Notes under the pieces: model-generated
What the model was told of the DNA's origin: nothing
The model's database searches: none
The model's input: the letters and a program-made list of their open reading frames with translations, nothing else
NCBI RefSeq assembly: GCF_900091655.1
Contig: NZ_LT594621.1
Span: forward strand, 2,996,532 to 3,060,531
Reading direction: 5' to 3'
Length of the DNA: 64,000 nt
From: Culturomica massiliensis
GTDB lineage: Bacteria; Bacteroidota; Bacteroidia; Bacteroidales; Marinifilaceae
Part shown: piece by piece, positions 45,863 to 55,479 of the stretch
Layout: each line of letters opens with the position of its first letter
How positions within the stretch are numbered: the first letter of the stretch is position 1
Translations under genes and position numbers: made by a program

Positions 45863-46654
45863 TTATTTATTTTTTTGGTTGTATTTTACTAAGATATCCA
45901 ACAAACTTACTGAAGCATCTTCCATATTGTTAACAATGCCTTCGATTTTTGAATTACAGTAGTTGAAGAATATCTGCAGAATCATAGCTACGATCAAACC
46001 ACCAACGGTCGTAATCAAAGCCACCTTGATACCTCCTGCAACCAAAGCCGGACTCATATCACCAGCAGCCTGAATGTTATCGAAAGCTTCGATCATACCG
46101 ATTACCGTTCCCAAGAATCCCAACATCGGAGCGATAGCGATAAACAATGAAATCCAGGTCAGACCTTTTTCCAAAAGACCCATCTGTACTGAACCGTAAG
46201 ATACAACTGATTTCTCAACCATATCAACACCCTGATCGTAACGGGAAAGTCCCTGATAAAAGATGCTGGCCACCGGACCGCGTGCGTTACGGCAATATTC
46301 TTTTGCAGCTTCGATACCGCCGTTGTTCAATGCATCTTCAACACCGTTAACCAATTTCTTGGTATTGGTATCAGAAAGATTCAAATAAATTACTCTCTCG
46401 ATAGCTACAGCCAAACCGAAAATCAAACACAATACAACGGCAGCCATAAATCCGGCACCACCTTCGATAAATTTCTGTTTGATGGCAGCATGCATTGATG
46501 TACTTTCAACAACATCTTCATCCAGCGTCTGGGTCGTAGTTGTCTGTGTTTCCGTTTGTGCAGCAGGTTCTGTTGATTCCTGAGCCATTAGCATAGACGA
46601 TGCTCCAATAGTAAGCATTCCTAAAACTGCTATTAGTGCAAATAATTTTCTCAT
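45863..46654 (-). CDS. exbB: MotA/TolQ/ExbB proton channel family protein
   Basis: 263 residues. An N-terminal hydrophobic segment ending near MLMAQ looks like a signal peptide. Three further membrane helices follow, with the conserved core LTWISLFIAIAPMLGFLGTVIGMIEAF and LITTVGGLIVAM. It forms the pentameric channel that energises TonB. First gene of the cluster; needed for SusC-type import. Confidence 0.93.
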   Translation of the reverse strand: MRKLFALIAVLGMLTIGASSMLMAQESTEPAAQTETQTTTTQTLDEDVVESTSMHAAIKQKFIEGGAGFMAAVVLCLIFGLAVAIERVIYLNLSDTNTKKLVNGVEDALNNGGIEAAKEYCRNARGPVASIFYQGLSRYDQGVDMVEKSVVSYGSVQMGLLEKGLTWISLFIAIAPMLGFLGTVIGMIEAFDNIQAAGDMSPALVAGGIKVALITTVGGLIVAMILQIFFNYCNSKIEGIVNNMEDASVSLLDILVKYNQKNK

Positions 46655-46781
46655 GATCTCTTTAACTGATTTTTAGTTTATAAATAATTAAAATTTAACT
46701 CTATATATTTCTATTTTAATTCGCAAACCTTTGAGTCTCCCTACTACACTCCGAAAGACGGGGCAAGGTACAAAAAAAATG

Positions 46782-47825
46782 TTAAAATCCAATATGATTT
46801 ACGGTTATTTCTCCTTTTAGAGCCGAATTTAAACTTTTTTTTATTTCATTAGCGTCTTTCTCCCGGGCCAATAAATGCATCATTTTACACACGGCAGCTT
46901 CCGTTGTAATATCGTATCCGCTTGTCACTCCGCTCCTTAAAAGTTCCCGACTGGTTTCATAACGCCCCATTTCCACGGTTCCTCCCTGGCATTGGGTGAC
47001 ATTGTAAATCAATATCCCTTTTTCGCAGGCTTTCCGGACTTTACCCAAAAAAACCTCATCCGTCGGCGCATTCCCTGACCCATAAGTCTCCAGAATCAAC
47101 CCCTTCAAACCCGGCATTTCAATAACGGCATCGATAAATTCAGGCCGGATACCCGGAAATATCTTCAGAATAGCGATATGGGTATCCATATCCGTATAAG
47201 CAGATACCTCCCCGATCCGAGGCGCATAATCAATCGCTCCGTAATTGTAATGAATGTGGATACCTATTTCCGCCAGCGGCGGATAATTAAACGACTGAAA
47301 AGCATCAAAACTTTCAGCATTGATTTTTGTCGTCCGGTTACCCCTGAACAATTTGGCCCCGAACAAAATACAAACTTCCGGAACAACGGCCTTGCCTTCA
47401 ATTTCTGCCGCTGCAATTTCCAAAGCAGCGATCAGATTCTCCCGTCCGTCTGTCCGGATTTTCCCGATAGGCAATTGTGAACCGGTAAAGACCACCGGTT
47501 TCGTCAGATTATTGAGCATAAAGCTCAACGCCGAAGCAGAATAAGCCATTGTATCCGTACCGTGCAAAATGACAAAACCGGAATATTTTTCGTAATTCTC
47601 CAGAATGATATCACATAACTCTTTCCATAATTGAGGCTTTACATCTGAAGAATCAATCAGCTTAGGCAACGTATAACTATCAATCTTAAACCCGAATTCC
47701 TTAATTTCGGGTACGGCATTCATGATTTGTTCAAAATCAAACGGACACAAAGCGCCGGTTTCAGGATCATTGATCATCCCGATAGTACCACCCGTATATA
47801 TGATTAAGATCGATCTGGTCATCAT
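46782..47825 (-). CDS. ansA: Type I L-asparaginase
   Basis: 347 residues. Catalytic Thr in IYTGGTIGM near the start and the second motif HGTDTMAYSASAL. The C-terminal NVTQCQGGTVEMGRYE and length fit cytosolic AnsA-type enzymes, and no signal peptide is present. Converts asparagine to aspartate plus ammonia. Two ATGs in tandem begin it; 27 bases separate it from tatD, transcribed in the same direction. Confidence 0.93.
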   Translation of the reverse strand: MMTRSILIIYTGGTIGMINDPETGALCPFDFEQIMNAVPEIKEFGFKIDSYTLPKLIDSSDVKPQLWKELCDIILENYEKYSGFVILHGTDTMAYSASALSFMLNNLTKPVVFTGSQLPIGKIRTDGRENLIAALEIAAAEIEGKAVVPEVCILFGAKLFRGNRTTKINAESFDAFQSFNYPPLAEIGIHIHYNYGAIDYAPRIGEVSAYTDMDTHIAILKIFPGIRPEFIDAVIEMPGLKGLILETYGSGNAPTDEVFLGKVRKACEKGILIYNVTQCQGGTVEMGRYETSRELLRSGVTSGYDITTEAAVCKMMHLLAREKDANEIKKSLNSALKGEITVNHIGF

Positions 47826-47852
47826 GACATATTTATTTCATACGTTTTCGAA

Positions 47853-48611
47853 CTACAAAGTAAATAAATTCATTGCATTTCGAGTCGTAATTTCTTCTAT
47901 TTTTTTAACATCCGTCTTCAAGGTATCCGCAATTTTTTGTGCAATAAGCGGTATATACCCGCTTTCATTTCTTTTCCCCCGGAAAGGAACCGGAGCCAAA
48001 TAAGGCGAATCCGTTTCCAGCACCAAATGATCTGCCCCGATTTCCTGCACAATAGCTGCCAATCCGGAATTCTTAAACGTCACCACTCCACCTATACCGA
48101 GCAAAAAACCCATATCTATAGCACAGCGGGCCTCTTCAACCGTTCCTGCAAAACAATGCAATATTCCCCGGACATAAGGATGTTTCTTCAAAATCCGGAA
48201 AATCTCTTCCTGAGCATCCCGGGAATGAATGATCACCGGAAGTGAAGCATCTTCGGCTATTCCCAACTGGTATTCGAACACTTTCACCTGTTCCCGGTAC
48301 CAGGTTTTATCCCAATAAAGGTCTATACCGCACTCTCCGATACCGCAAAAGGAACGGGTACCCAAATCATGCACTACCTCTGCCAGTTCCTGCTTGTAAT
48401 TTTCATTTACAGACGTCGGATGCAATCCGATAGCCGGCAACATGATTCCGGGATACATTTCAGCAAGCCCCAGCATCCGTGGCCTGGTCCCGCTATCGAT
48501 ATCCGGAAGGACAATACGGCCGACTCCGGCCTCAACAGCCCGTTGTACAACTTCCTGGCGGTCGTCCTGAAATTCGCTTTCGTAAATATGAGAATGAGTA
48601 TCTATATACAT
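47853..48611 (-). CDS. tatD: TatD-family metal-dependent hydrolase
   Basis: About 252 residues from ATG 48611; the frame is open upstream, but MYIDTHSH is the family N-terminus. Metal ligands are visible in DTHSH, IGECGIDLYWD, VIIHSRDA, LHCFAG and ETDSPYL. Family members are DNases or deoxyribonuclease-like hydrolases. Confidence 0.92.
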   Translation of the reverse strand: MYIDTHSHIYESEFQDDRQEVVQRAVEAGVGRIVLPDIDSGTRPRMLGLAEMYPGIMLPAIGLHPTSVNENYKQELAEVVHDLGTRSFCGIGECGIDLYWDKTWYREQVKVFEYQLGIAEDASLPVIIHSRDAQEEIFRILKKHPYVRGILHCFAGTVEEARCAIDMGFLLGIGGVVTFKNSGLAAIVQEIGADHLVLETDSPYLAPVPFRGKRNESGYIPLIAQKIADTLKTDVKKIEEITTRNAMNLFTL

Positions 48612-48656
48612 ATTAATCCACCGATGAGGCGAAAATAATAAAAAACCGGTATAATA

Positions 48657-48689
48657 TAAAACGTGCACGGTTGATCCGTGCACGTTTTA
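48657..48689 (-). terminator. Terminator of gdhA
   Basis: 10-bp stem ACGTGCACGG / CCGTGCACGT with a five-base loop, followed on the - strand by TTTTATATTAT. It lies 40 bases after the gdhA stop and before the tatD start. Confidence 0.82.
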
Positions 48690-48725
48690 AATTTATTTAT
48701 TGTTTATAGACAAAATCTACAACAA

Positions 48726-50060
48726 TTATACATGACCCTGAGCGCACATTGCCTCGGCCACTTTGATAAAGCCACCGATATTAGCCCCCTTCACATAGTC
48801 GATCTTATCACCGTTCTTACCGAATTTAACGCAAGTGTCATGAATGTCTTTCATAATTTGAGACAATTTCTGATCTACCTCTTCGGCAGTCCAGCTATAT
48901 CTCAATGAATTCTGACTCATTTCCAAACCGGAAACGGCAACACCACCGGCATTTGCAGCTTTACCGGGAGCGAAAGTGATGTGCTCGTTGGCATACTTAA
49001 CAGCACCGGCAGTACAACCCATATTGGATGTTTCAACAATCATTTTACAGCCGTTAGCCACCAATTGTTTAGCATCTTCCTCATTCAATTCGTTCTGGAT
49101 TGCACACGGGAATGCAATATCACATTTTACTTCCCACGGTTTTCTCTTGGCAAAGAATTTAGCGCCGAATTTAGCTGCATACGGTTCAACAACATCGTTG
49201 TTGCTGGCACGTAATTCCAACATGTAGTCAACACCTTCCTGTGTCAAACCTTTTTCATCGTAAATATATCCGTCCGGTCCGGAGATCGTTACTACCTTTG
49301 CTCCCAACTGAACCAATTTCTGTGCAGCACCCCAGGCAACATTACCGAAACCTGACAGGCAAACAACTTTACCCTTGATATCTTCGCCCTTTTCTTTCAA
49401 CATGTGTTGTGCGAAATAAACCGTACCGTAACCGGTAGCTTCCGGACGTACACGTGAACCACCGAATTCTCTCGGTTTACCGGTCAATACGCCTACAAAC
49501 TCATTACGGATTCTCTTATATTGGCCGAACAAATAACCGATTTCACGACCGCCTACACCGATATCTCCGGCAGGAACGTCAGTATCTGCTCCGATATATT
49601 TGCAAAGCTCCGTCATGAAACTCTGGCAAAAACGCATTACTTCGTTATCGGATTTTCCTTTCGGGTTGAAGTCTGAACCACCTTTACCACCACCCATCGG
49701 AAGAGTTGTCAACGAGTTTTTGAAAGTCTGTTCGAAACCCAAGAATTTCAATCCACCTAAGGTAACCGACGGATGGAAACGCAAACCTCCTTTGTACGGT
49801 CCGATCGCACTGTTAAACTGTACACGATAACCGCGGTTGATTTGTACTTCACCTTTATCGTCAACCCAGGGCACCCGGAACATAATTACTCTTTCAGGCT
49901 CCACCATTTTTTCAAGAATCTTATTGGCTTTGTATTTCGGATTTGCCTGATAGGTATCCCATACGGTTTCAATAACTTCTTCTACAGCCTGGTGGAATTC
50001 TGATTCACCTACTGTTTTAGCCTTTAAGGCTTCCATGAATTCTTTAATTTCTGCTTTCAT
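48726..50060 (-). CDS. gdhA: NADP-type glutamate dehydrogenase
   Basis: 444 residues, the hexameric bacterial type. Catalytic motif PMGGGKGGSDFNPKGKSD and Rossmann segment CLSGFGNVAWGAAQ. Assimilates ammonium into 2-oxoglutarate. Single-gene transcript with own terminator. Its long upstream region contains two AAACGTTT-type palindromes and a small leader inverted repeat (50083-50100). Confidence 0.97.
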   Translation of the reverse strand: MKAEIKEFMEALKAKTVGESEFHQAVEEVIETVWDTYQANPKYKANKILEKMVEPERVIMFRVPWVDDKGEVQINRGYRVQFNSAIGPYKGGLRFHPSVTLGGLKFLGFEQTFKNSLTTLPMGGGKGGSDFNPKGKSDNEVMRFCQSFMTELCKYIGADTDVPAGDIGVGGREIGYLFGQYKRIRNEFVGVLTGKPREFGGSRVRPEATGYGTVYFAQHMLKEKGEDIKGKVVCLSGFGNVAWGAAQKLVQLGAKVVTISGPDGYIYDEKGLTQEGVDYMLELRASNNDVVEPYAAKFGAKFFAKRKPWEVKCDIAFPCAIQNELNEEDAKQLVANGCKMIVETSNMGCTAGAVKYANEHITFAPGKAANAGGVAVSGLEMSQNSLRYSWTAEEVDQKLSQIMKDIHDTCVKFGKNGDKIDYVKGANIGGFIKVAEAMCAQGHV

Positions 50061-50140
50061 GTGTATAATTTTTAGGTCTTTAAAATCGTTACCGATTTTA
50101 ATTTAAGGTTATAAAACAATATTTGATCGCCTGAAAAAAT

Positions 50141-50154
50141 TCAAACGTTTTCAA
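50141..50154. promoter_or_regulatory. Candidate operator, AAACGTTT core
   Basis: TCAAACGTTTTCAA: palindromic core AAACGTTT with imperfect flanks, 80 bases before the gdhA start. Its centre is 76 bases from that of the second site. Confidence 0.4.
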
Positions 50155-50214
50155 GAGTCAAAATTATCTATTTATTTATTATTCCAAAACTTTTTTCTCT
50201 TATTTTTTAGAATT

Positions 50215-50230
50215 TAGAAAACGTTTTCTA
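50215..50230. promoter_or_regulatory. Candidate operator, perfect 16-bp palindrome
   Basis: TAGAAAACGTTTTCTA is a perfect 16-bp palindrome with a central CG, the general shape of LacI-family operators. The regulator is unknown. Confidence 0.45.
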
Positions 50231-50458
50231 TTACAATTTATTACAATAAGCTAAAATGTAAGTATAATCTGTTATTAAAAATAAAAAATTGGTTTTAGAT
50301 TTAAAACTTCCTGCTAGTATTGCCTGGCTTTTCTCTTTTCTCATTTTTCTTTATTTCGTATCTTTACAAAAAGTAAACTATACCTTGAGCATGCCTGTAC
50401 AAACGCGGTTTGACATCCGGCCCATACGATCCTTGTTCATAACTTCCTATTCCCGGTA

Positions 50459-51574
50459 ATGATGGCAACAGACAGTTCTTTATATACAAAGGTAGCAGTG
50501 AGTTTCCTGCCCAAACTAAACACAATGGCCCGCCTGCCTTTGCTCGGGCGCTGTGGCGGAATTGAAGGTTTTTTCCGGGAAAGTAAAAAAGGAATAACCG
50601 CCATTTGCCGGGAATTCAATTGCCTGCCTGAAATGTTCGACCGTCAATCGGCCCTAAATAAGGCAAAAACAGAAATAAACGCCATCGACAAACACGATAT
50701 CCGCATTTGTTCCGTCGAAGACTACAACTATCCCTGCCTTTTAAAACAATGCGAGGACACTCCTTTAATACTATATTATAAAGGAACTTTAGAAACTGAG
50801 CATATCCCGCATTTGGCAATTGTCGGCACCCGGAATGCCTCGGAATATTACAAAAACAGGGTACAAGATATACTCCGGGAATTGGCTGATATGAAACACC
50901 GGTTGGTCATTGTAAGCGGTTTGGCCTATGGCATCGACATAACCGCCCATTCAGCAAGTTTACAACAACAATTTCGCACCTATGCCGTATTGGGACATGG
51001 ACTACATACCATCTATCCGGCTGCTCACAGAAAAACGTCGGAAAAAATCATCGCAGCCCAAGGAGCACTGATCAGTGAATTCCCGACGACAACCCCTTTC
51101 GTTCCGGCCAATTTTTTACAAAGAAACCGGATCATTGCCGGTTTATGCCATGCGACATTAGTCGCAGAATCGGCATTGAAAGGAGGAGCCATGGCAACTG
51201 CCCGCATGGCTGTTTCATACAACCGGGACGTTCTGGCCATTCCGGGAAAACCCACAGATCCGTTTTCCCGGGGATGTAACCTACTGATCAAAGAAAACAT
51301 GGCCGCATTGACCGAAAACGGGGAAGACATAGCGAATGCCCTCGGTCTGAAATGCATTCCTCCCGGTCCTGTTCAGACAAGTCTGGATATTTTCGGAGTA
51401 AACGACCGGGAAGCGTTCGTCAAAAAACTGCTGCAAACCAAAGGATGTCTGAACATAGAAGAAATCAGTAAATTTCTGTCCATCCCGACGAGCGAACTAA
51501 ATGTAATCCTCCTGAAACTGGAATTCGAAGGCTATATCTTAGCTTTACCCGGGAAAAATTACACGATAAACTGA
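50459..51574 (+). CDS. dprA: DNA-processing protein DprA
   Basis: 371 residues. N-terminal SAM-like helical domain, central Rossmann fold with IVGTRNASEY, VSGLAYGIDITAH and VAESALKGGAMATARMA, and a C-terminal winged-helix (about 310-371). Loads RecA onto incoming single-stranded DNA. The protein is normal length. Start ATG 50459 is followed by a second ATG. Confidence 0.95.
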   Translation: MMATDSSLYTKVAVSFLPKLNTMARLPLLGRCGGIEGFFRESKKGITAICREFNCLPEMFDRQSALNKAKTEINAIDKHDIRICSVEDYNYPCLLKQCEDTPLILYYKGTLETEHIPHLAIVGTRNASEYYKNRVQDILRELADMKHRLVIVSGLAYGIDITAHSASLQQQFRTYAVLGHGLHTIYPAAHRKTSEKIIAAQGALISEFPTTTPFVPANFLQRNRIIAGLCHATLVAESALKGGAMATARMAVSYNRDVLAIPGKPTDPFSRGCNLLIKENMAALTENGEDIANALGLKCIPPGPVQTSLDIFGVNDREAFVKKLLQTKGCLNIEEISKFLSIPTSELNVILLKLEFEGYILALPGKNYTIN

Positions 51575-51575
51575 A

Positions 51576-51596
51576 TAACCGGGAGATTCCCGGTTA
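51576..51596 (+). terminator. Hairpin after dprA
   Basis: Nine-pair stem TAACCGGGA / TCCCGGTTA with a three-base loop, directly after the stop codon. No T-run follows, so it may stabilise the 3' end rather than terminate. The remaining bases to 51821 show nothing recognisable. Confidence 0.4.
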
Positions 51597-51821
51597 CCGG
51601 ACCTGAAAAAAGAAGCGCGGATCAATTCTCGTCCGGCTGGCGGGTGAATGATATACCGACTATCGGATAAAATTCCCGGAAAAGACTGTCCACGCTCCAA
51701 TATTTTGAGAATAACCCAAAGAATGAGGTTGCACAAAAATAATCAAATGTTGCAACTCATCAAGTGATCTTCATACAATATTGAAAGAAAGATATCAGAA
51801 AACAAGCCGTTATAAACAACC

Positions 51822-54800
51822 TTACCGGGCTACAGTAATAAAGCCTTTTTTAGTTATAATCCCTCGTGCAGCCTGATAAAATATTTCGTAAAAATAAGTG
51901 TCTTCAGCCACCTGCTTCCCATTATAAGTACCGTCCCAACCGTCACTCCCCTTATATATCTCAACTCCGTTACGGTTGACGATCCGAACCTGATAGCCGG
52001 GCATAAAATAATCGTTTATTCCGTCTCCATTCGGAGAAAAGGTATTGGGAGGCGTAATCCGATGATAAACCGGTAAGCGTAACCTGCTTTCTGTCAGGCA
52101 ATCGTCGGCATTCCGAACGGTCAGGGTTATTTCATAATAATCCCGGTCATCGATCTCATATTTATGTGTTACCTCACAATTTTTTGCCGTATATCCGTCC
52201 CCCAATGTCCACGTATAATCCATATCGGCATAACACTCCGTTTGCAAAAGTACTTTCGCCCAGTCCTCATCCAGTGCATCCGGATAAGATTCTATCGGAA
52301 AATGATCTCTGTAATAAGGAACCTCCAATTGATATTGGACCGATTTTTCACACCTTCCACCACGATCTACGGCCAAACCGATCTGATACCTTCCGGAATC
52401 CGGATACACATGCGATACTTCCCGGTCCGTTGCCGTTACTCCATCCCCGAAATCCCATACATAAGTCTCCGTTACCGCTTCGGGCTGCTCTCCCCCCTCT
52501 ATGGAAAACAAATACTCGTGTGTATGACAATCCATTAATGCGGAAGCGATTTTCCCCTTAAAATAATCGATCACCTGAAGACGTAACGTAACGATACTAT
52601 CGCAAGCGTATACCGAATAATAATGCCGCGTATATTCTCCAGCCTCTCCGGTATAAAATCCATTTTGAGCATAACGCTCACCTTTACAGATAGAGGCTTC
52701 TATCACGTGATGATAAAGCGGAGTTACCACCAGATCCATCCGATAAAGGCTATCACAACCTTTTTCCGTCACAAAAACATCCTCATAGCGACCGGATTCC
52801 GTCAATTCATGCCCCCGGAAATAATACCTTTCTCCTTCACAAATCGAAGTAGAAGAAGCAAAAAGATAAGTCCGGTTCACCCTGAGGTCCAAAGTGACGA
52901 CAGAATCACAGATATTTCCCGTTTGCAACCGACGATTGTATATCCCCGCCTCCGATACGTCAAAACCATGTTTCCGATAAGTGTCCCCTTCACAAATAGC
53001 CTCCCGGATCGTGTCCCGGTAAACCGGATGAACAGTCAAAAACAAAGTCACCAAACTATCACAGCCATACTCACTTTGCAACAACCGATTGTGAAAACCG
53101 GCATCAGAAACCCGGAAGCCATTGCCTGTATAAACTTCCTCTTCACATATAGCAGCCGGAATAGTATCCCGATATACCGGATGAACCGTCAGATGCAAGG
53201 TCACCAAACTATCGCAACCCAATATACTGTGTAATTCCCTATCATAATATCCGGCAACAGATTCAACAAAACCATTGCCCGAATAAGTATGTCCTTCACA
53301 AACAGATGCGGCTATCGTATCCTGATAAACCGGATGAACCGTCAGGAACAAGGTCACCAGGCTATCACAACCGGTCACACTCTGCAATAACCGGTCATGG
53401 TATCCGGGCGTATGAACCGTAAACCCATAACCCGTATATATTTCCCCGGTACAAATTTCTGCCTGAATCGTATCCCGGTACACCGGATTTACCGTCAGAA
53501 ACAAAGTTACTAAACTATCACAACCAAACTCACTTTGCAGTAAGCGGTCATGAAAACCCGGATCGGAAACCGAAAAACCGAAACCGGAATAAATTTCTCC
53601 CTGGCAGATTACAGCCGGAATCGTATCCCGGTAAACCGAATTCAATATCAGATGTACCGTTACCAAACTATCGCAACCGGCTACAGTCCTCAACGGAACG
53701 TCATAATACCCGGGAATACCTGTATTCAATCCGTGTTCTGTATACGTTTCTCCATCACAAATCATCACCGTTACCGTATCCTGATACACCGGAAGTACCT
53801 TCAAGTCCAATGTGACCAGACTGTCACAACCGGCAACACTCTGCAAATATTGTCGATAATATCCCGCAGATGAAACGATAAAACCATTCTCCGCATAAGT
53901 CTCCCCCTGACAAATCACAGCGGGGATTGTGTCCCGGTACACCGGATCTAAAACCAAATGTACGATAATCAGGCTGTCACAGCCCGTAATGCTCTTCAAT
54001 GAATCTTCATAAAAACCAGCGGCACCGGCATGCAGGCCGTGTCCCGTATATACATCTCCGGCACAAACCGACACCTCTAACGTATCCCGGTAAACCGGCA
54101 GCACATCCAGGTGTAACGTAACCAGGCTGTCACACCCTTGAAAAGTCTGCAAACGAAGATCATAACAGCCTGGCGATGTAGCATTAAAACCGTGTTGTGT
54201 ATAATTTTCTCCCTGACAAATCACAGCAAAAACAGTATCCTGATATACAGGATTCAGTGTCAGATGCAAAGTCACCAAACTGTCACAACCGAAGATATTC
54301 TGAAAATTCTGACTATAAAAACCGGGGCTGGAAACATTAAAACCGTTCTCTGTATACGACTTACCTTCACAAACGGCCGCTTCTATCGTATCTCTGCCGA
54401 GCGGATGCACCTTAAGATTCAATACAACCGTAGAATCACAACCGTTGCTCCCCGTCCAGGTTTGTACATACTTGCCCGACTCCCAGGCTGTGAAATTATT
54501 CTGATGATACATCTCTCCCTGACAAATATCCTCATTGATTACCGTCATCACAGTATCTTTCTGATACAAATGTAAAGTGACGGTTTTCCGGCACCCGCCT
54601 GCATTTTGTAACCCGAAAATATATGTCGTATCGGCCTTTGTAAGGTTAAAGCCGTTTTCCGTATAAGCCTGTCCCGGACAGACATAGCCGACAATCGTCG
54701 TATCGTTTCCGGAAGCGACCAGAATCTGCCGGGAAGCCTTATTCGAACAACCGGCAGCCGTCGTAACTTCAACCTCATACTCCGTATTCCTGCCGGGATA

Positions 54801-55469
54801 AACCGTAATACCGGGATCTCTTTGCCCCGAATTCCACTTATAAGCCAAAGTCCTGTCGTATTTTACATCCCGAACAGAAAAAGACCGGACCGGACGGACA
54901 TACAAAACACTGTCTTTCGTATCGAAATTCAGTTCCCCGGGATGACAATACACAAACCAGGCAGCCCGGGCATCGTATTCCGTACTCGACCAATATCTGC
55001 CCACTTTCAGAGCATCACCTCCCCGGTTTTGTATAACGGTCCGGATGCTGTTCATCGACGTGAAAAGCTTACGCATTTGTCCGGCGGCAGGTACATACCA
55101 ACCGTTTCCGAAATCCACCAGTTGAGCCGGATATTGAGTACCGCTCCCCTGATATTTACGTAACTTCAATGTATTCTGATAACCCGAAGTATCGGCCAAG
55201 CCTTTGAATATCTTTGATAATTCATTCACTCCGGATCCCGAACCGACATTTTCCAATTCCGGCACATCATCCCTCAATCTTCCCCATTTCAACGGCCGGG
55301 GTAAATCGTGTAAAGCCACCATCCACCCTTCACTCCCTTCTGCATTTACCCAAAACACAACCCCCTGGGAACCGTCCTTATTAACAATGACGTCTCCCAC
55401 CTTATATGTCTGTGCATATACGGACAATCCCAGACACAACCAGCCTATTATCAAACCTATATACCTCAT
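51822..55469 (-). CDS. Large repeat adhesin with PKD domains and type IX (CHU_C) C-terminal domain
   Basis: 1215 residues. Signal peptide (1-20, ends YAQ). A DUF1566/FISUMP-like domain at about 23-197 has GNGWYVPAAGQ, YWSSTE and VRPVRS. A joining region leads to 14 tandem modules (256-967), each about 51 residues with C..G..Y and GCDSLVTL. Two PKD-like domains follow (about 985-1050 and 1075-1135). The CHU_C gliding-motility-type domain (1138-1215) opens with PPNTFSPNGDGIND, the hallmark for type IX secretion. A surface adhesin or large matrix protein is inferred; the ligand is unknown. Third gene after porP. Confidence 0.88.
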   Translation of the reverse strand: MRYIGLIIGWLCLGLSVYAQTYKVGDVIVNKDGSQGVVFWVNAEGSEGWMVALHDLPRPLKWGRLRDDVPELENVGSGSGVNELSKIFKGLADTSGYQNTLKLRKYQGSGTQYPAQLVDFGNGWYVPAAGQMRKLFTSMNSIRTVIQNRGGDALKVGRYWSSTEYDARAAWFVYCHPGELNFDTKDSVLYVRPVRSFSVRDVKYDRTLAYKWNSGQRDPGITVYPGRNTEYEVEVTTAAGCSNKASRQILVASGNDTTIVGYVCPGQAYTENGFNLTKADTTYIFGLQNAGGCRKTVTLHLYQKDTVMTVINEDICQGEMYHQNNFTAWESGKYVQTWTGSNGCDSTVVLNLKVHPLGRDTIEAAVCEGKSYTENGFNVSSPGFYSQNFQNIFGCDSLVTLHLTLNPVYQDTVFAVICQGENYTQHGFNATSPGCYDLRLQTFQGCDSLVTLHLDVLPVYRDTLEVSVCAGDVYTGHGLHAGAAGFYEDSLKSITGCDSLIIVHLVLDPVYRDTIPAVICQGETYAENGFIVSSAGYYRQYLQSVAGCDSLVTLDLKVLPVYQDTVTVMICDGETYTEHGLNTGIPGYYDVPLRTVAGCDSLVTVHLILNSVYRDTIPAVICQGEIYSGFGFSVSDPGFHDRLLQSEFGCDSLVTLFLTVNPVYRDTIQAEICTGEIYTGYGFTVHTPGYHDRLLQSVTGCDSLVTLFLTVHPVYQDTIAASVCEGHTYSGNGFVESVAGYYDRELHSILGCDSLVTLHLTVHPVYRDTIPAAICEEEVYTGNGFRVSDAGFHNRLLQSEYGCDSLVTLFLTVHPVYRDTIREAICEGDTYRKHGFDVSEAGIYNRRLQTGNICDSVVTLDLRVNRTYLFASSTSICEGERYYFRGHELTESGRYEDVFVTEKGCDSLYRMDLVVTPLYHHVIEASICKGERYAQNGFYTGEAGEYTRHYYSVYACDSIVTLRLQVIDYFKGKIASALMDCHTHEYLFSIEGGEQPEAVTETYVWDFGDGVTATDREVSHVYPDSGRYQIGLAVDRGGRCEKSVQYQLEVPYYRDHFPIESYPDALDEDWAKVLLQTECYADMDYTWTLGDGYTAKNCEVTHKYEIDDRDYYEITLTVRNADDCLTESRLRLPVYHRITPPNTFSPNGDGINDYFMPGYQVRIVNRNGVEIYKGSDGWDGTYNGKQVAEDTYFYEIFYQAARGIITKKGFITVAR
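52569..54704 (-). repeat. Tandem array of 14 modules in the adhesin gene
   Basis: Coding repeat of about 153 bases per unit. The ten units covering residues 360-869 (52863-54392) have exactly 51 residues each; units 1 and 2 differ in length. Each module carries two cysteines: one near position 8 (C-x-G) and one in GCDS. Confidence 0.9.
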
Positions 55470-55479
55470 TTCTTTCGTA

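Larger units (their letters stand above)
50061..50458. other. AT-rich divergent regulatory region between gdhA and dprA
   Basis: 398 bases without a gene. It holds the gdhA leader, two palindromes (50141-50154 and 50215-50230), and a weak -7 like TATCTTTA at 50359-50366 for dprA. No open frame with coding character is seen. Confidence 0.6.

Noticed and set aside
51545..51736. 63-codon - strand frame after dprA
   Set aside because: Partly antisense to dprA, no family likeness, no promoter; nothing supports a gene.
52569..54704. CRISPR-like periodic repeat
   Set aside because: The 153-base period is a coding repeat with intact frame; units differ throughout and have no unique spacers.
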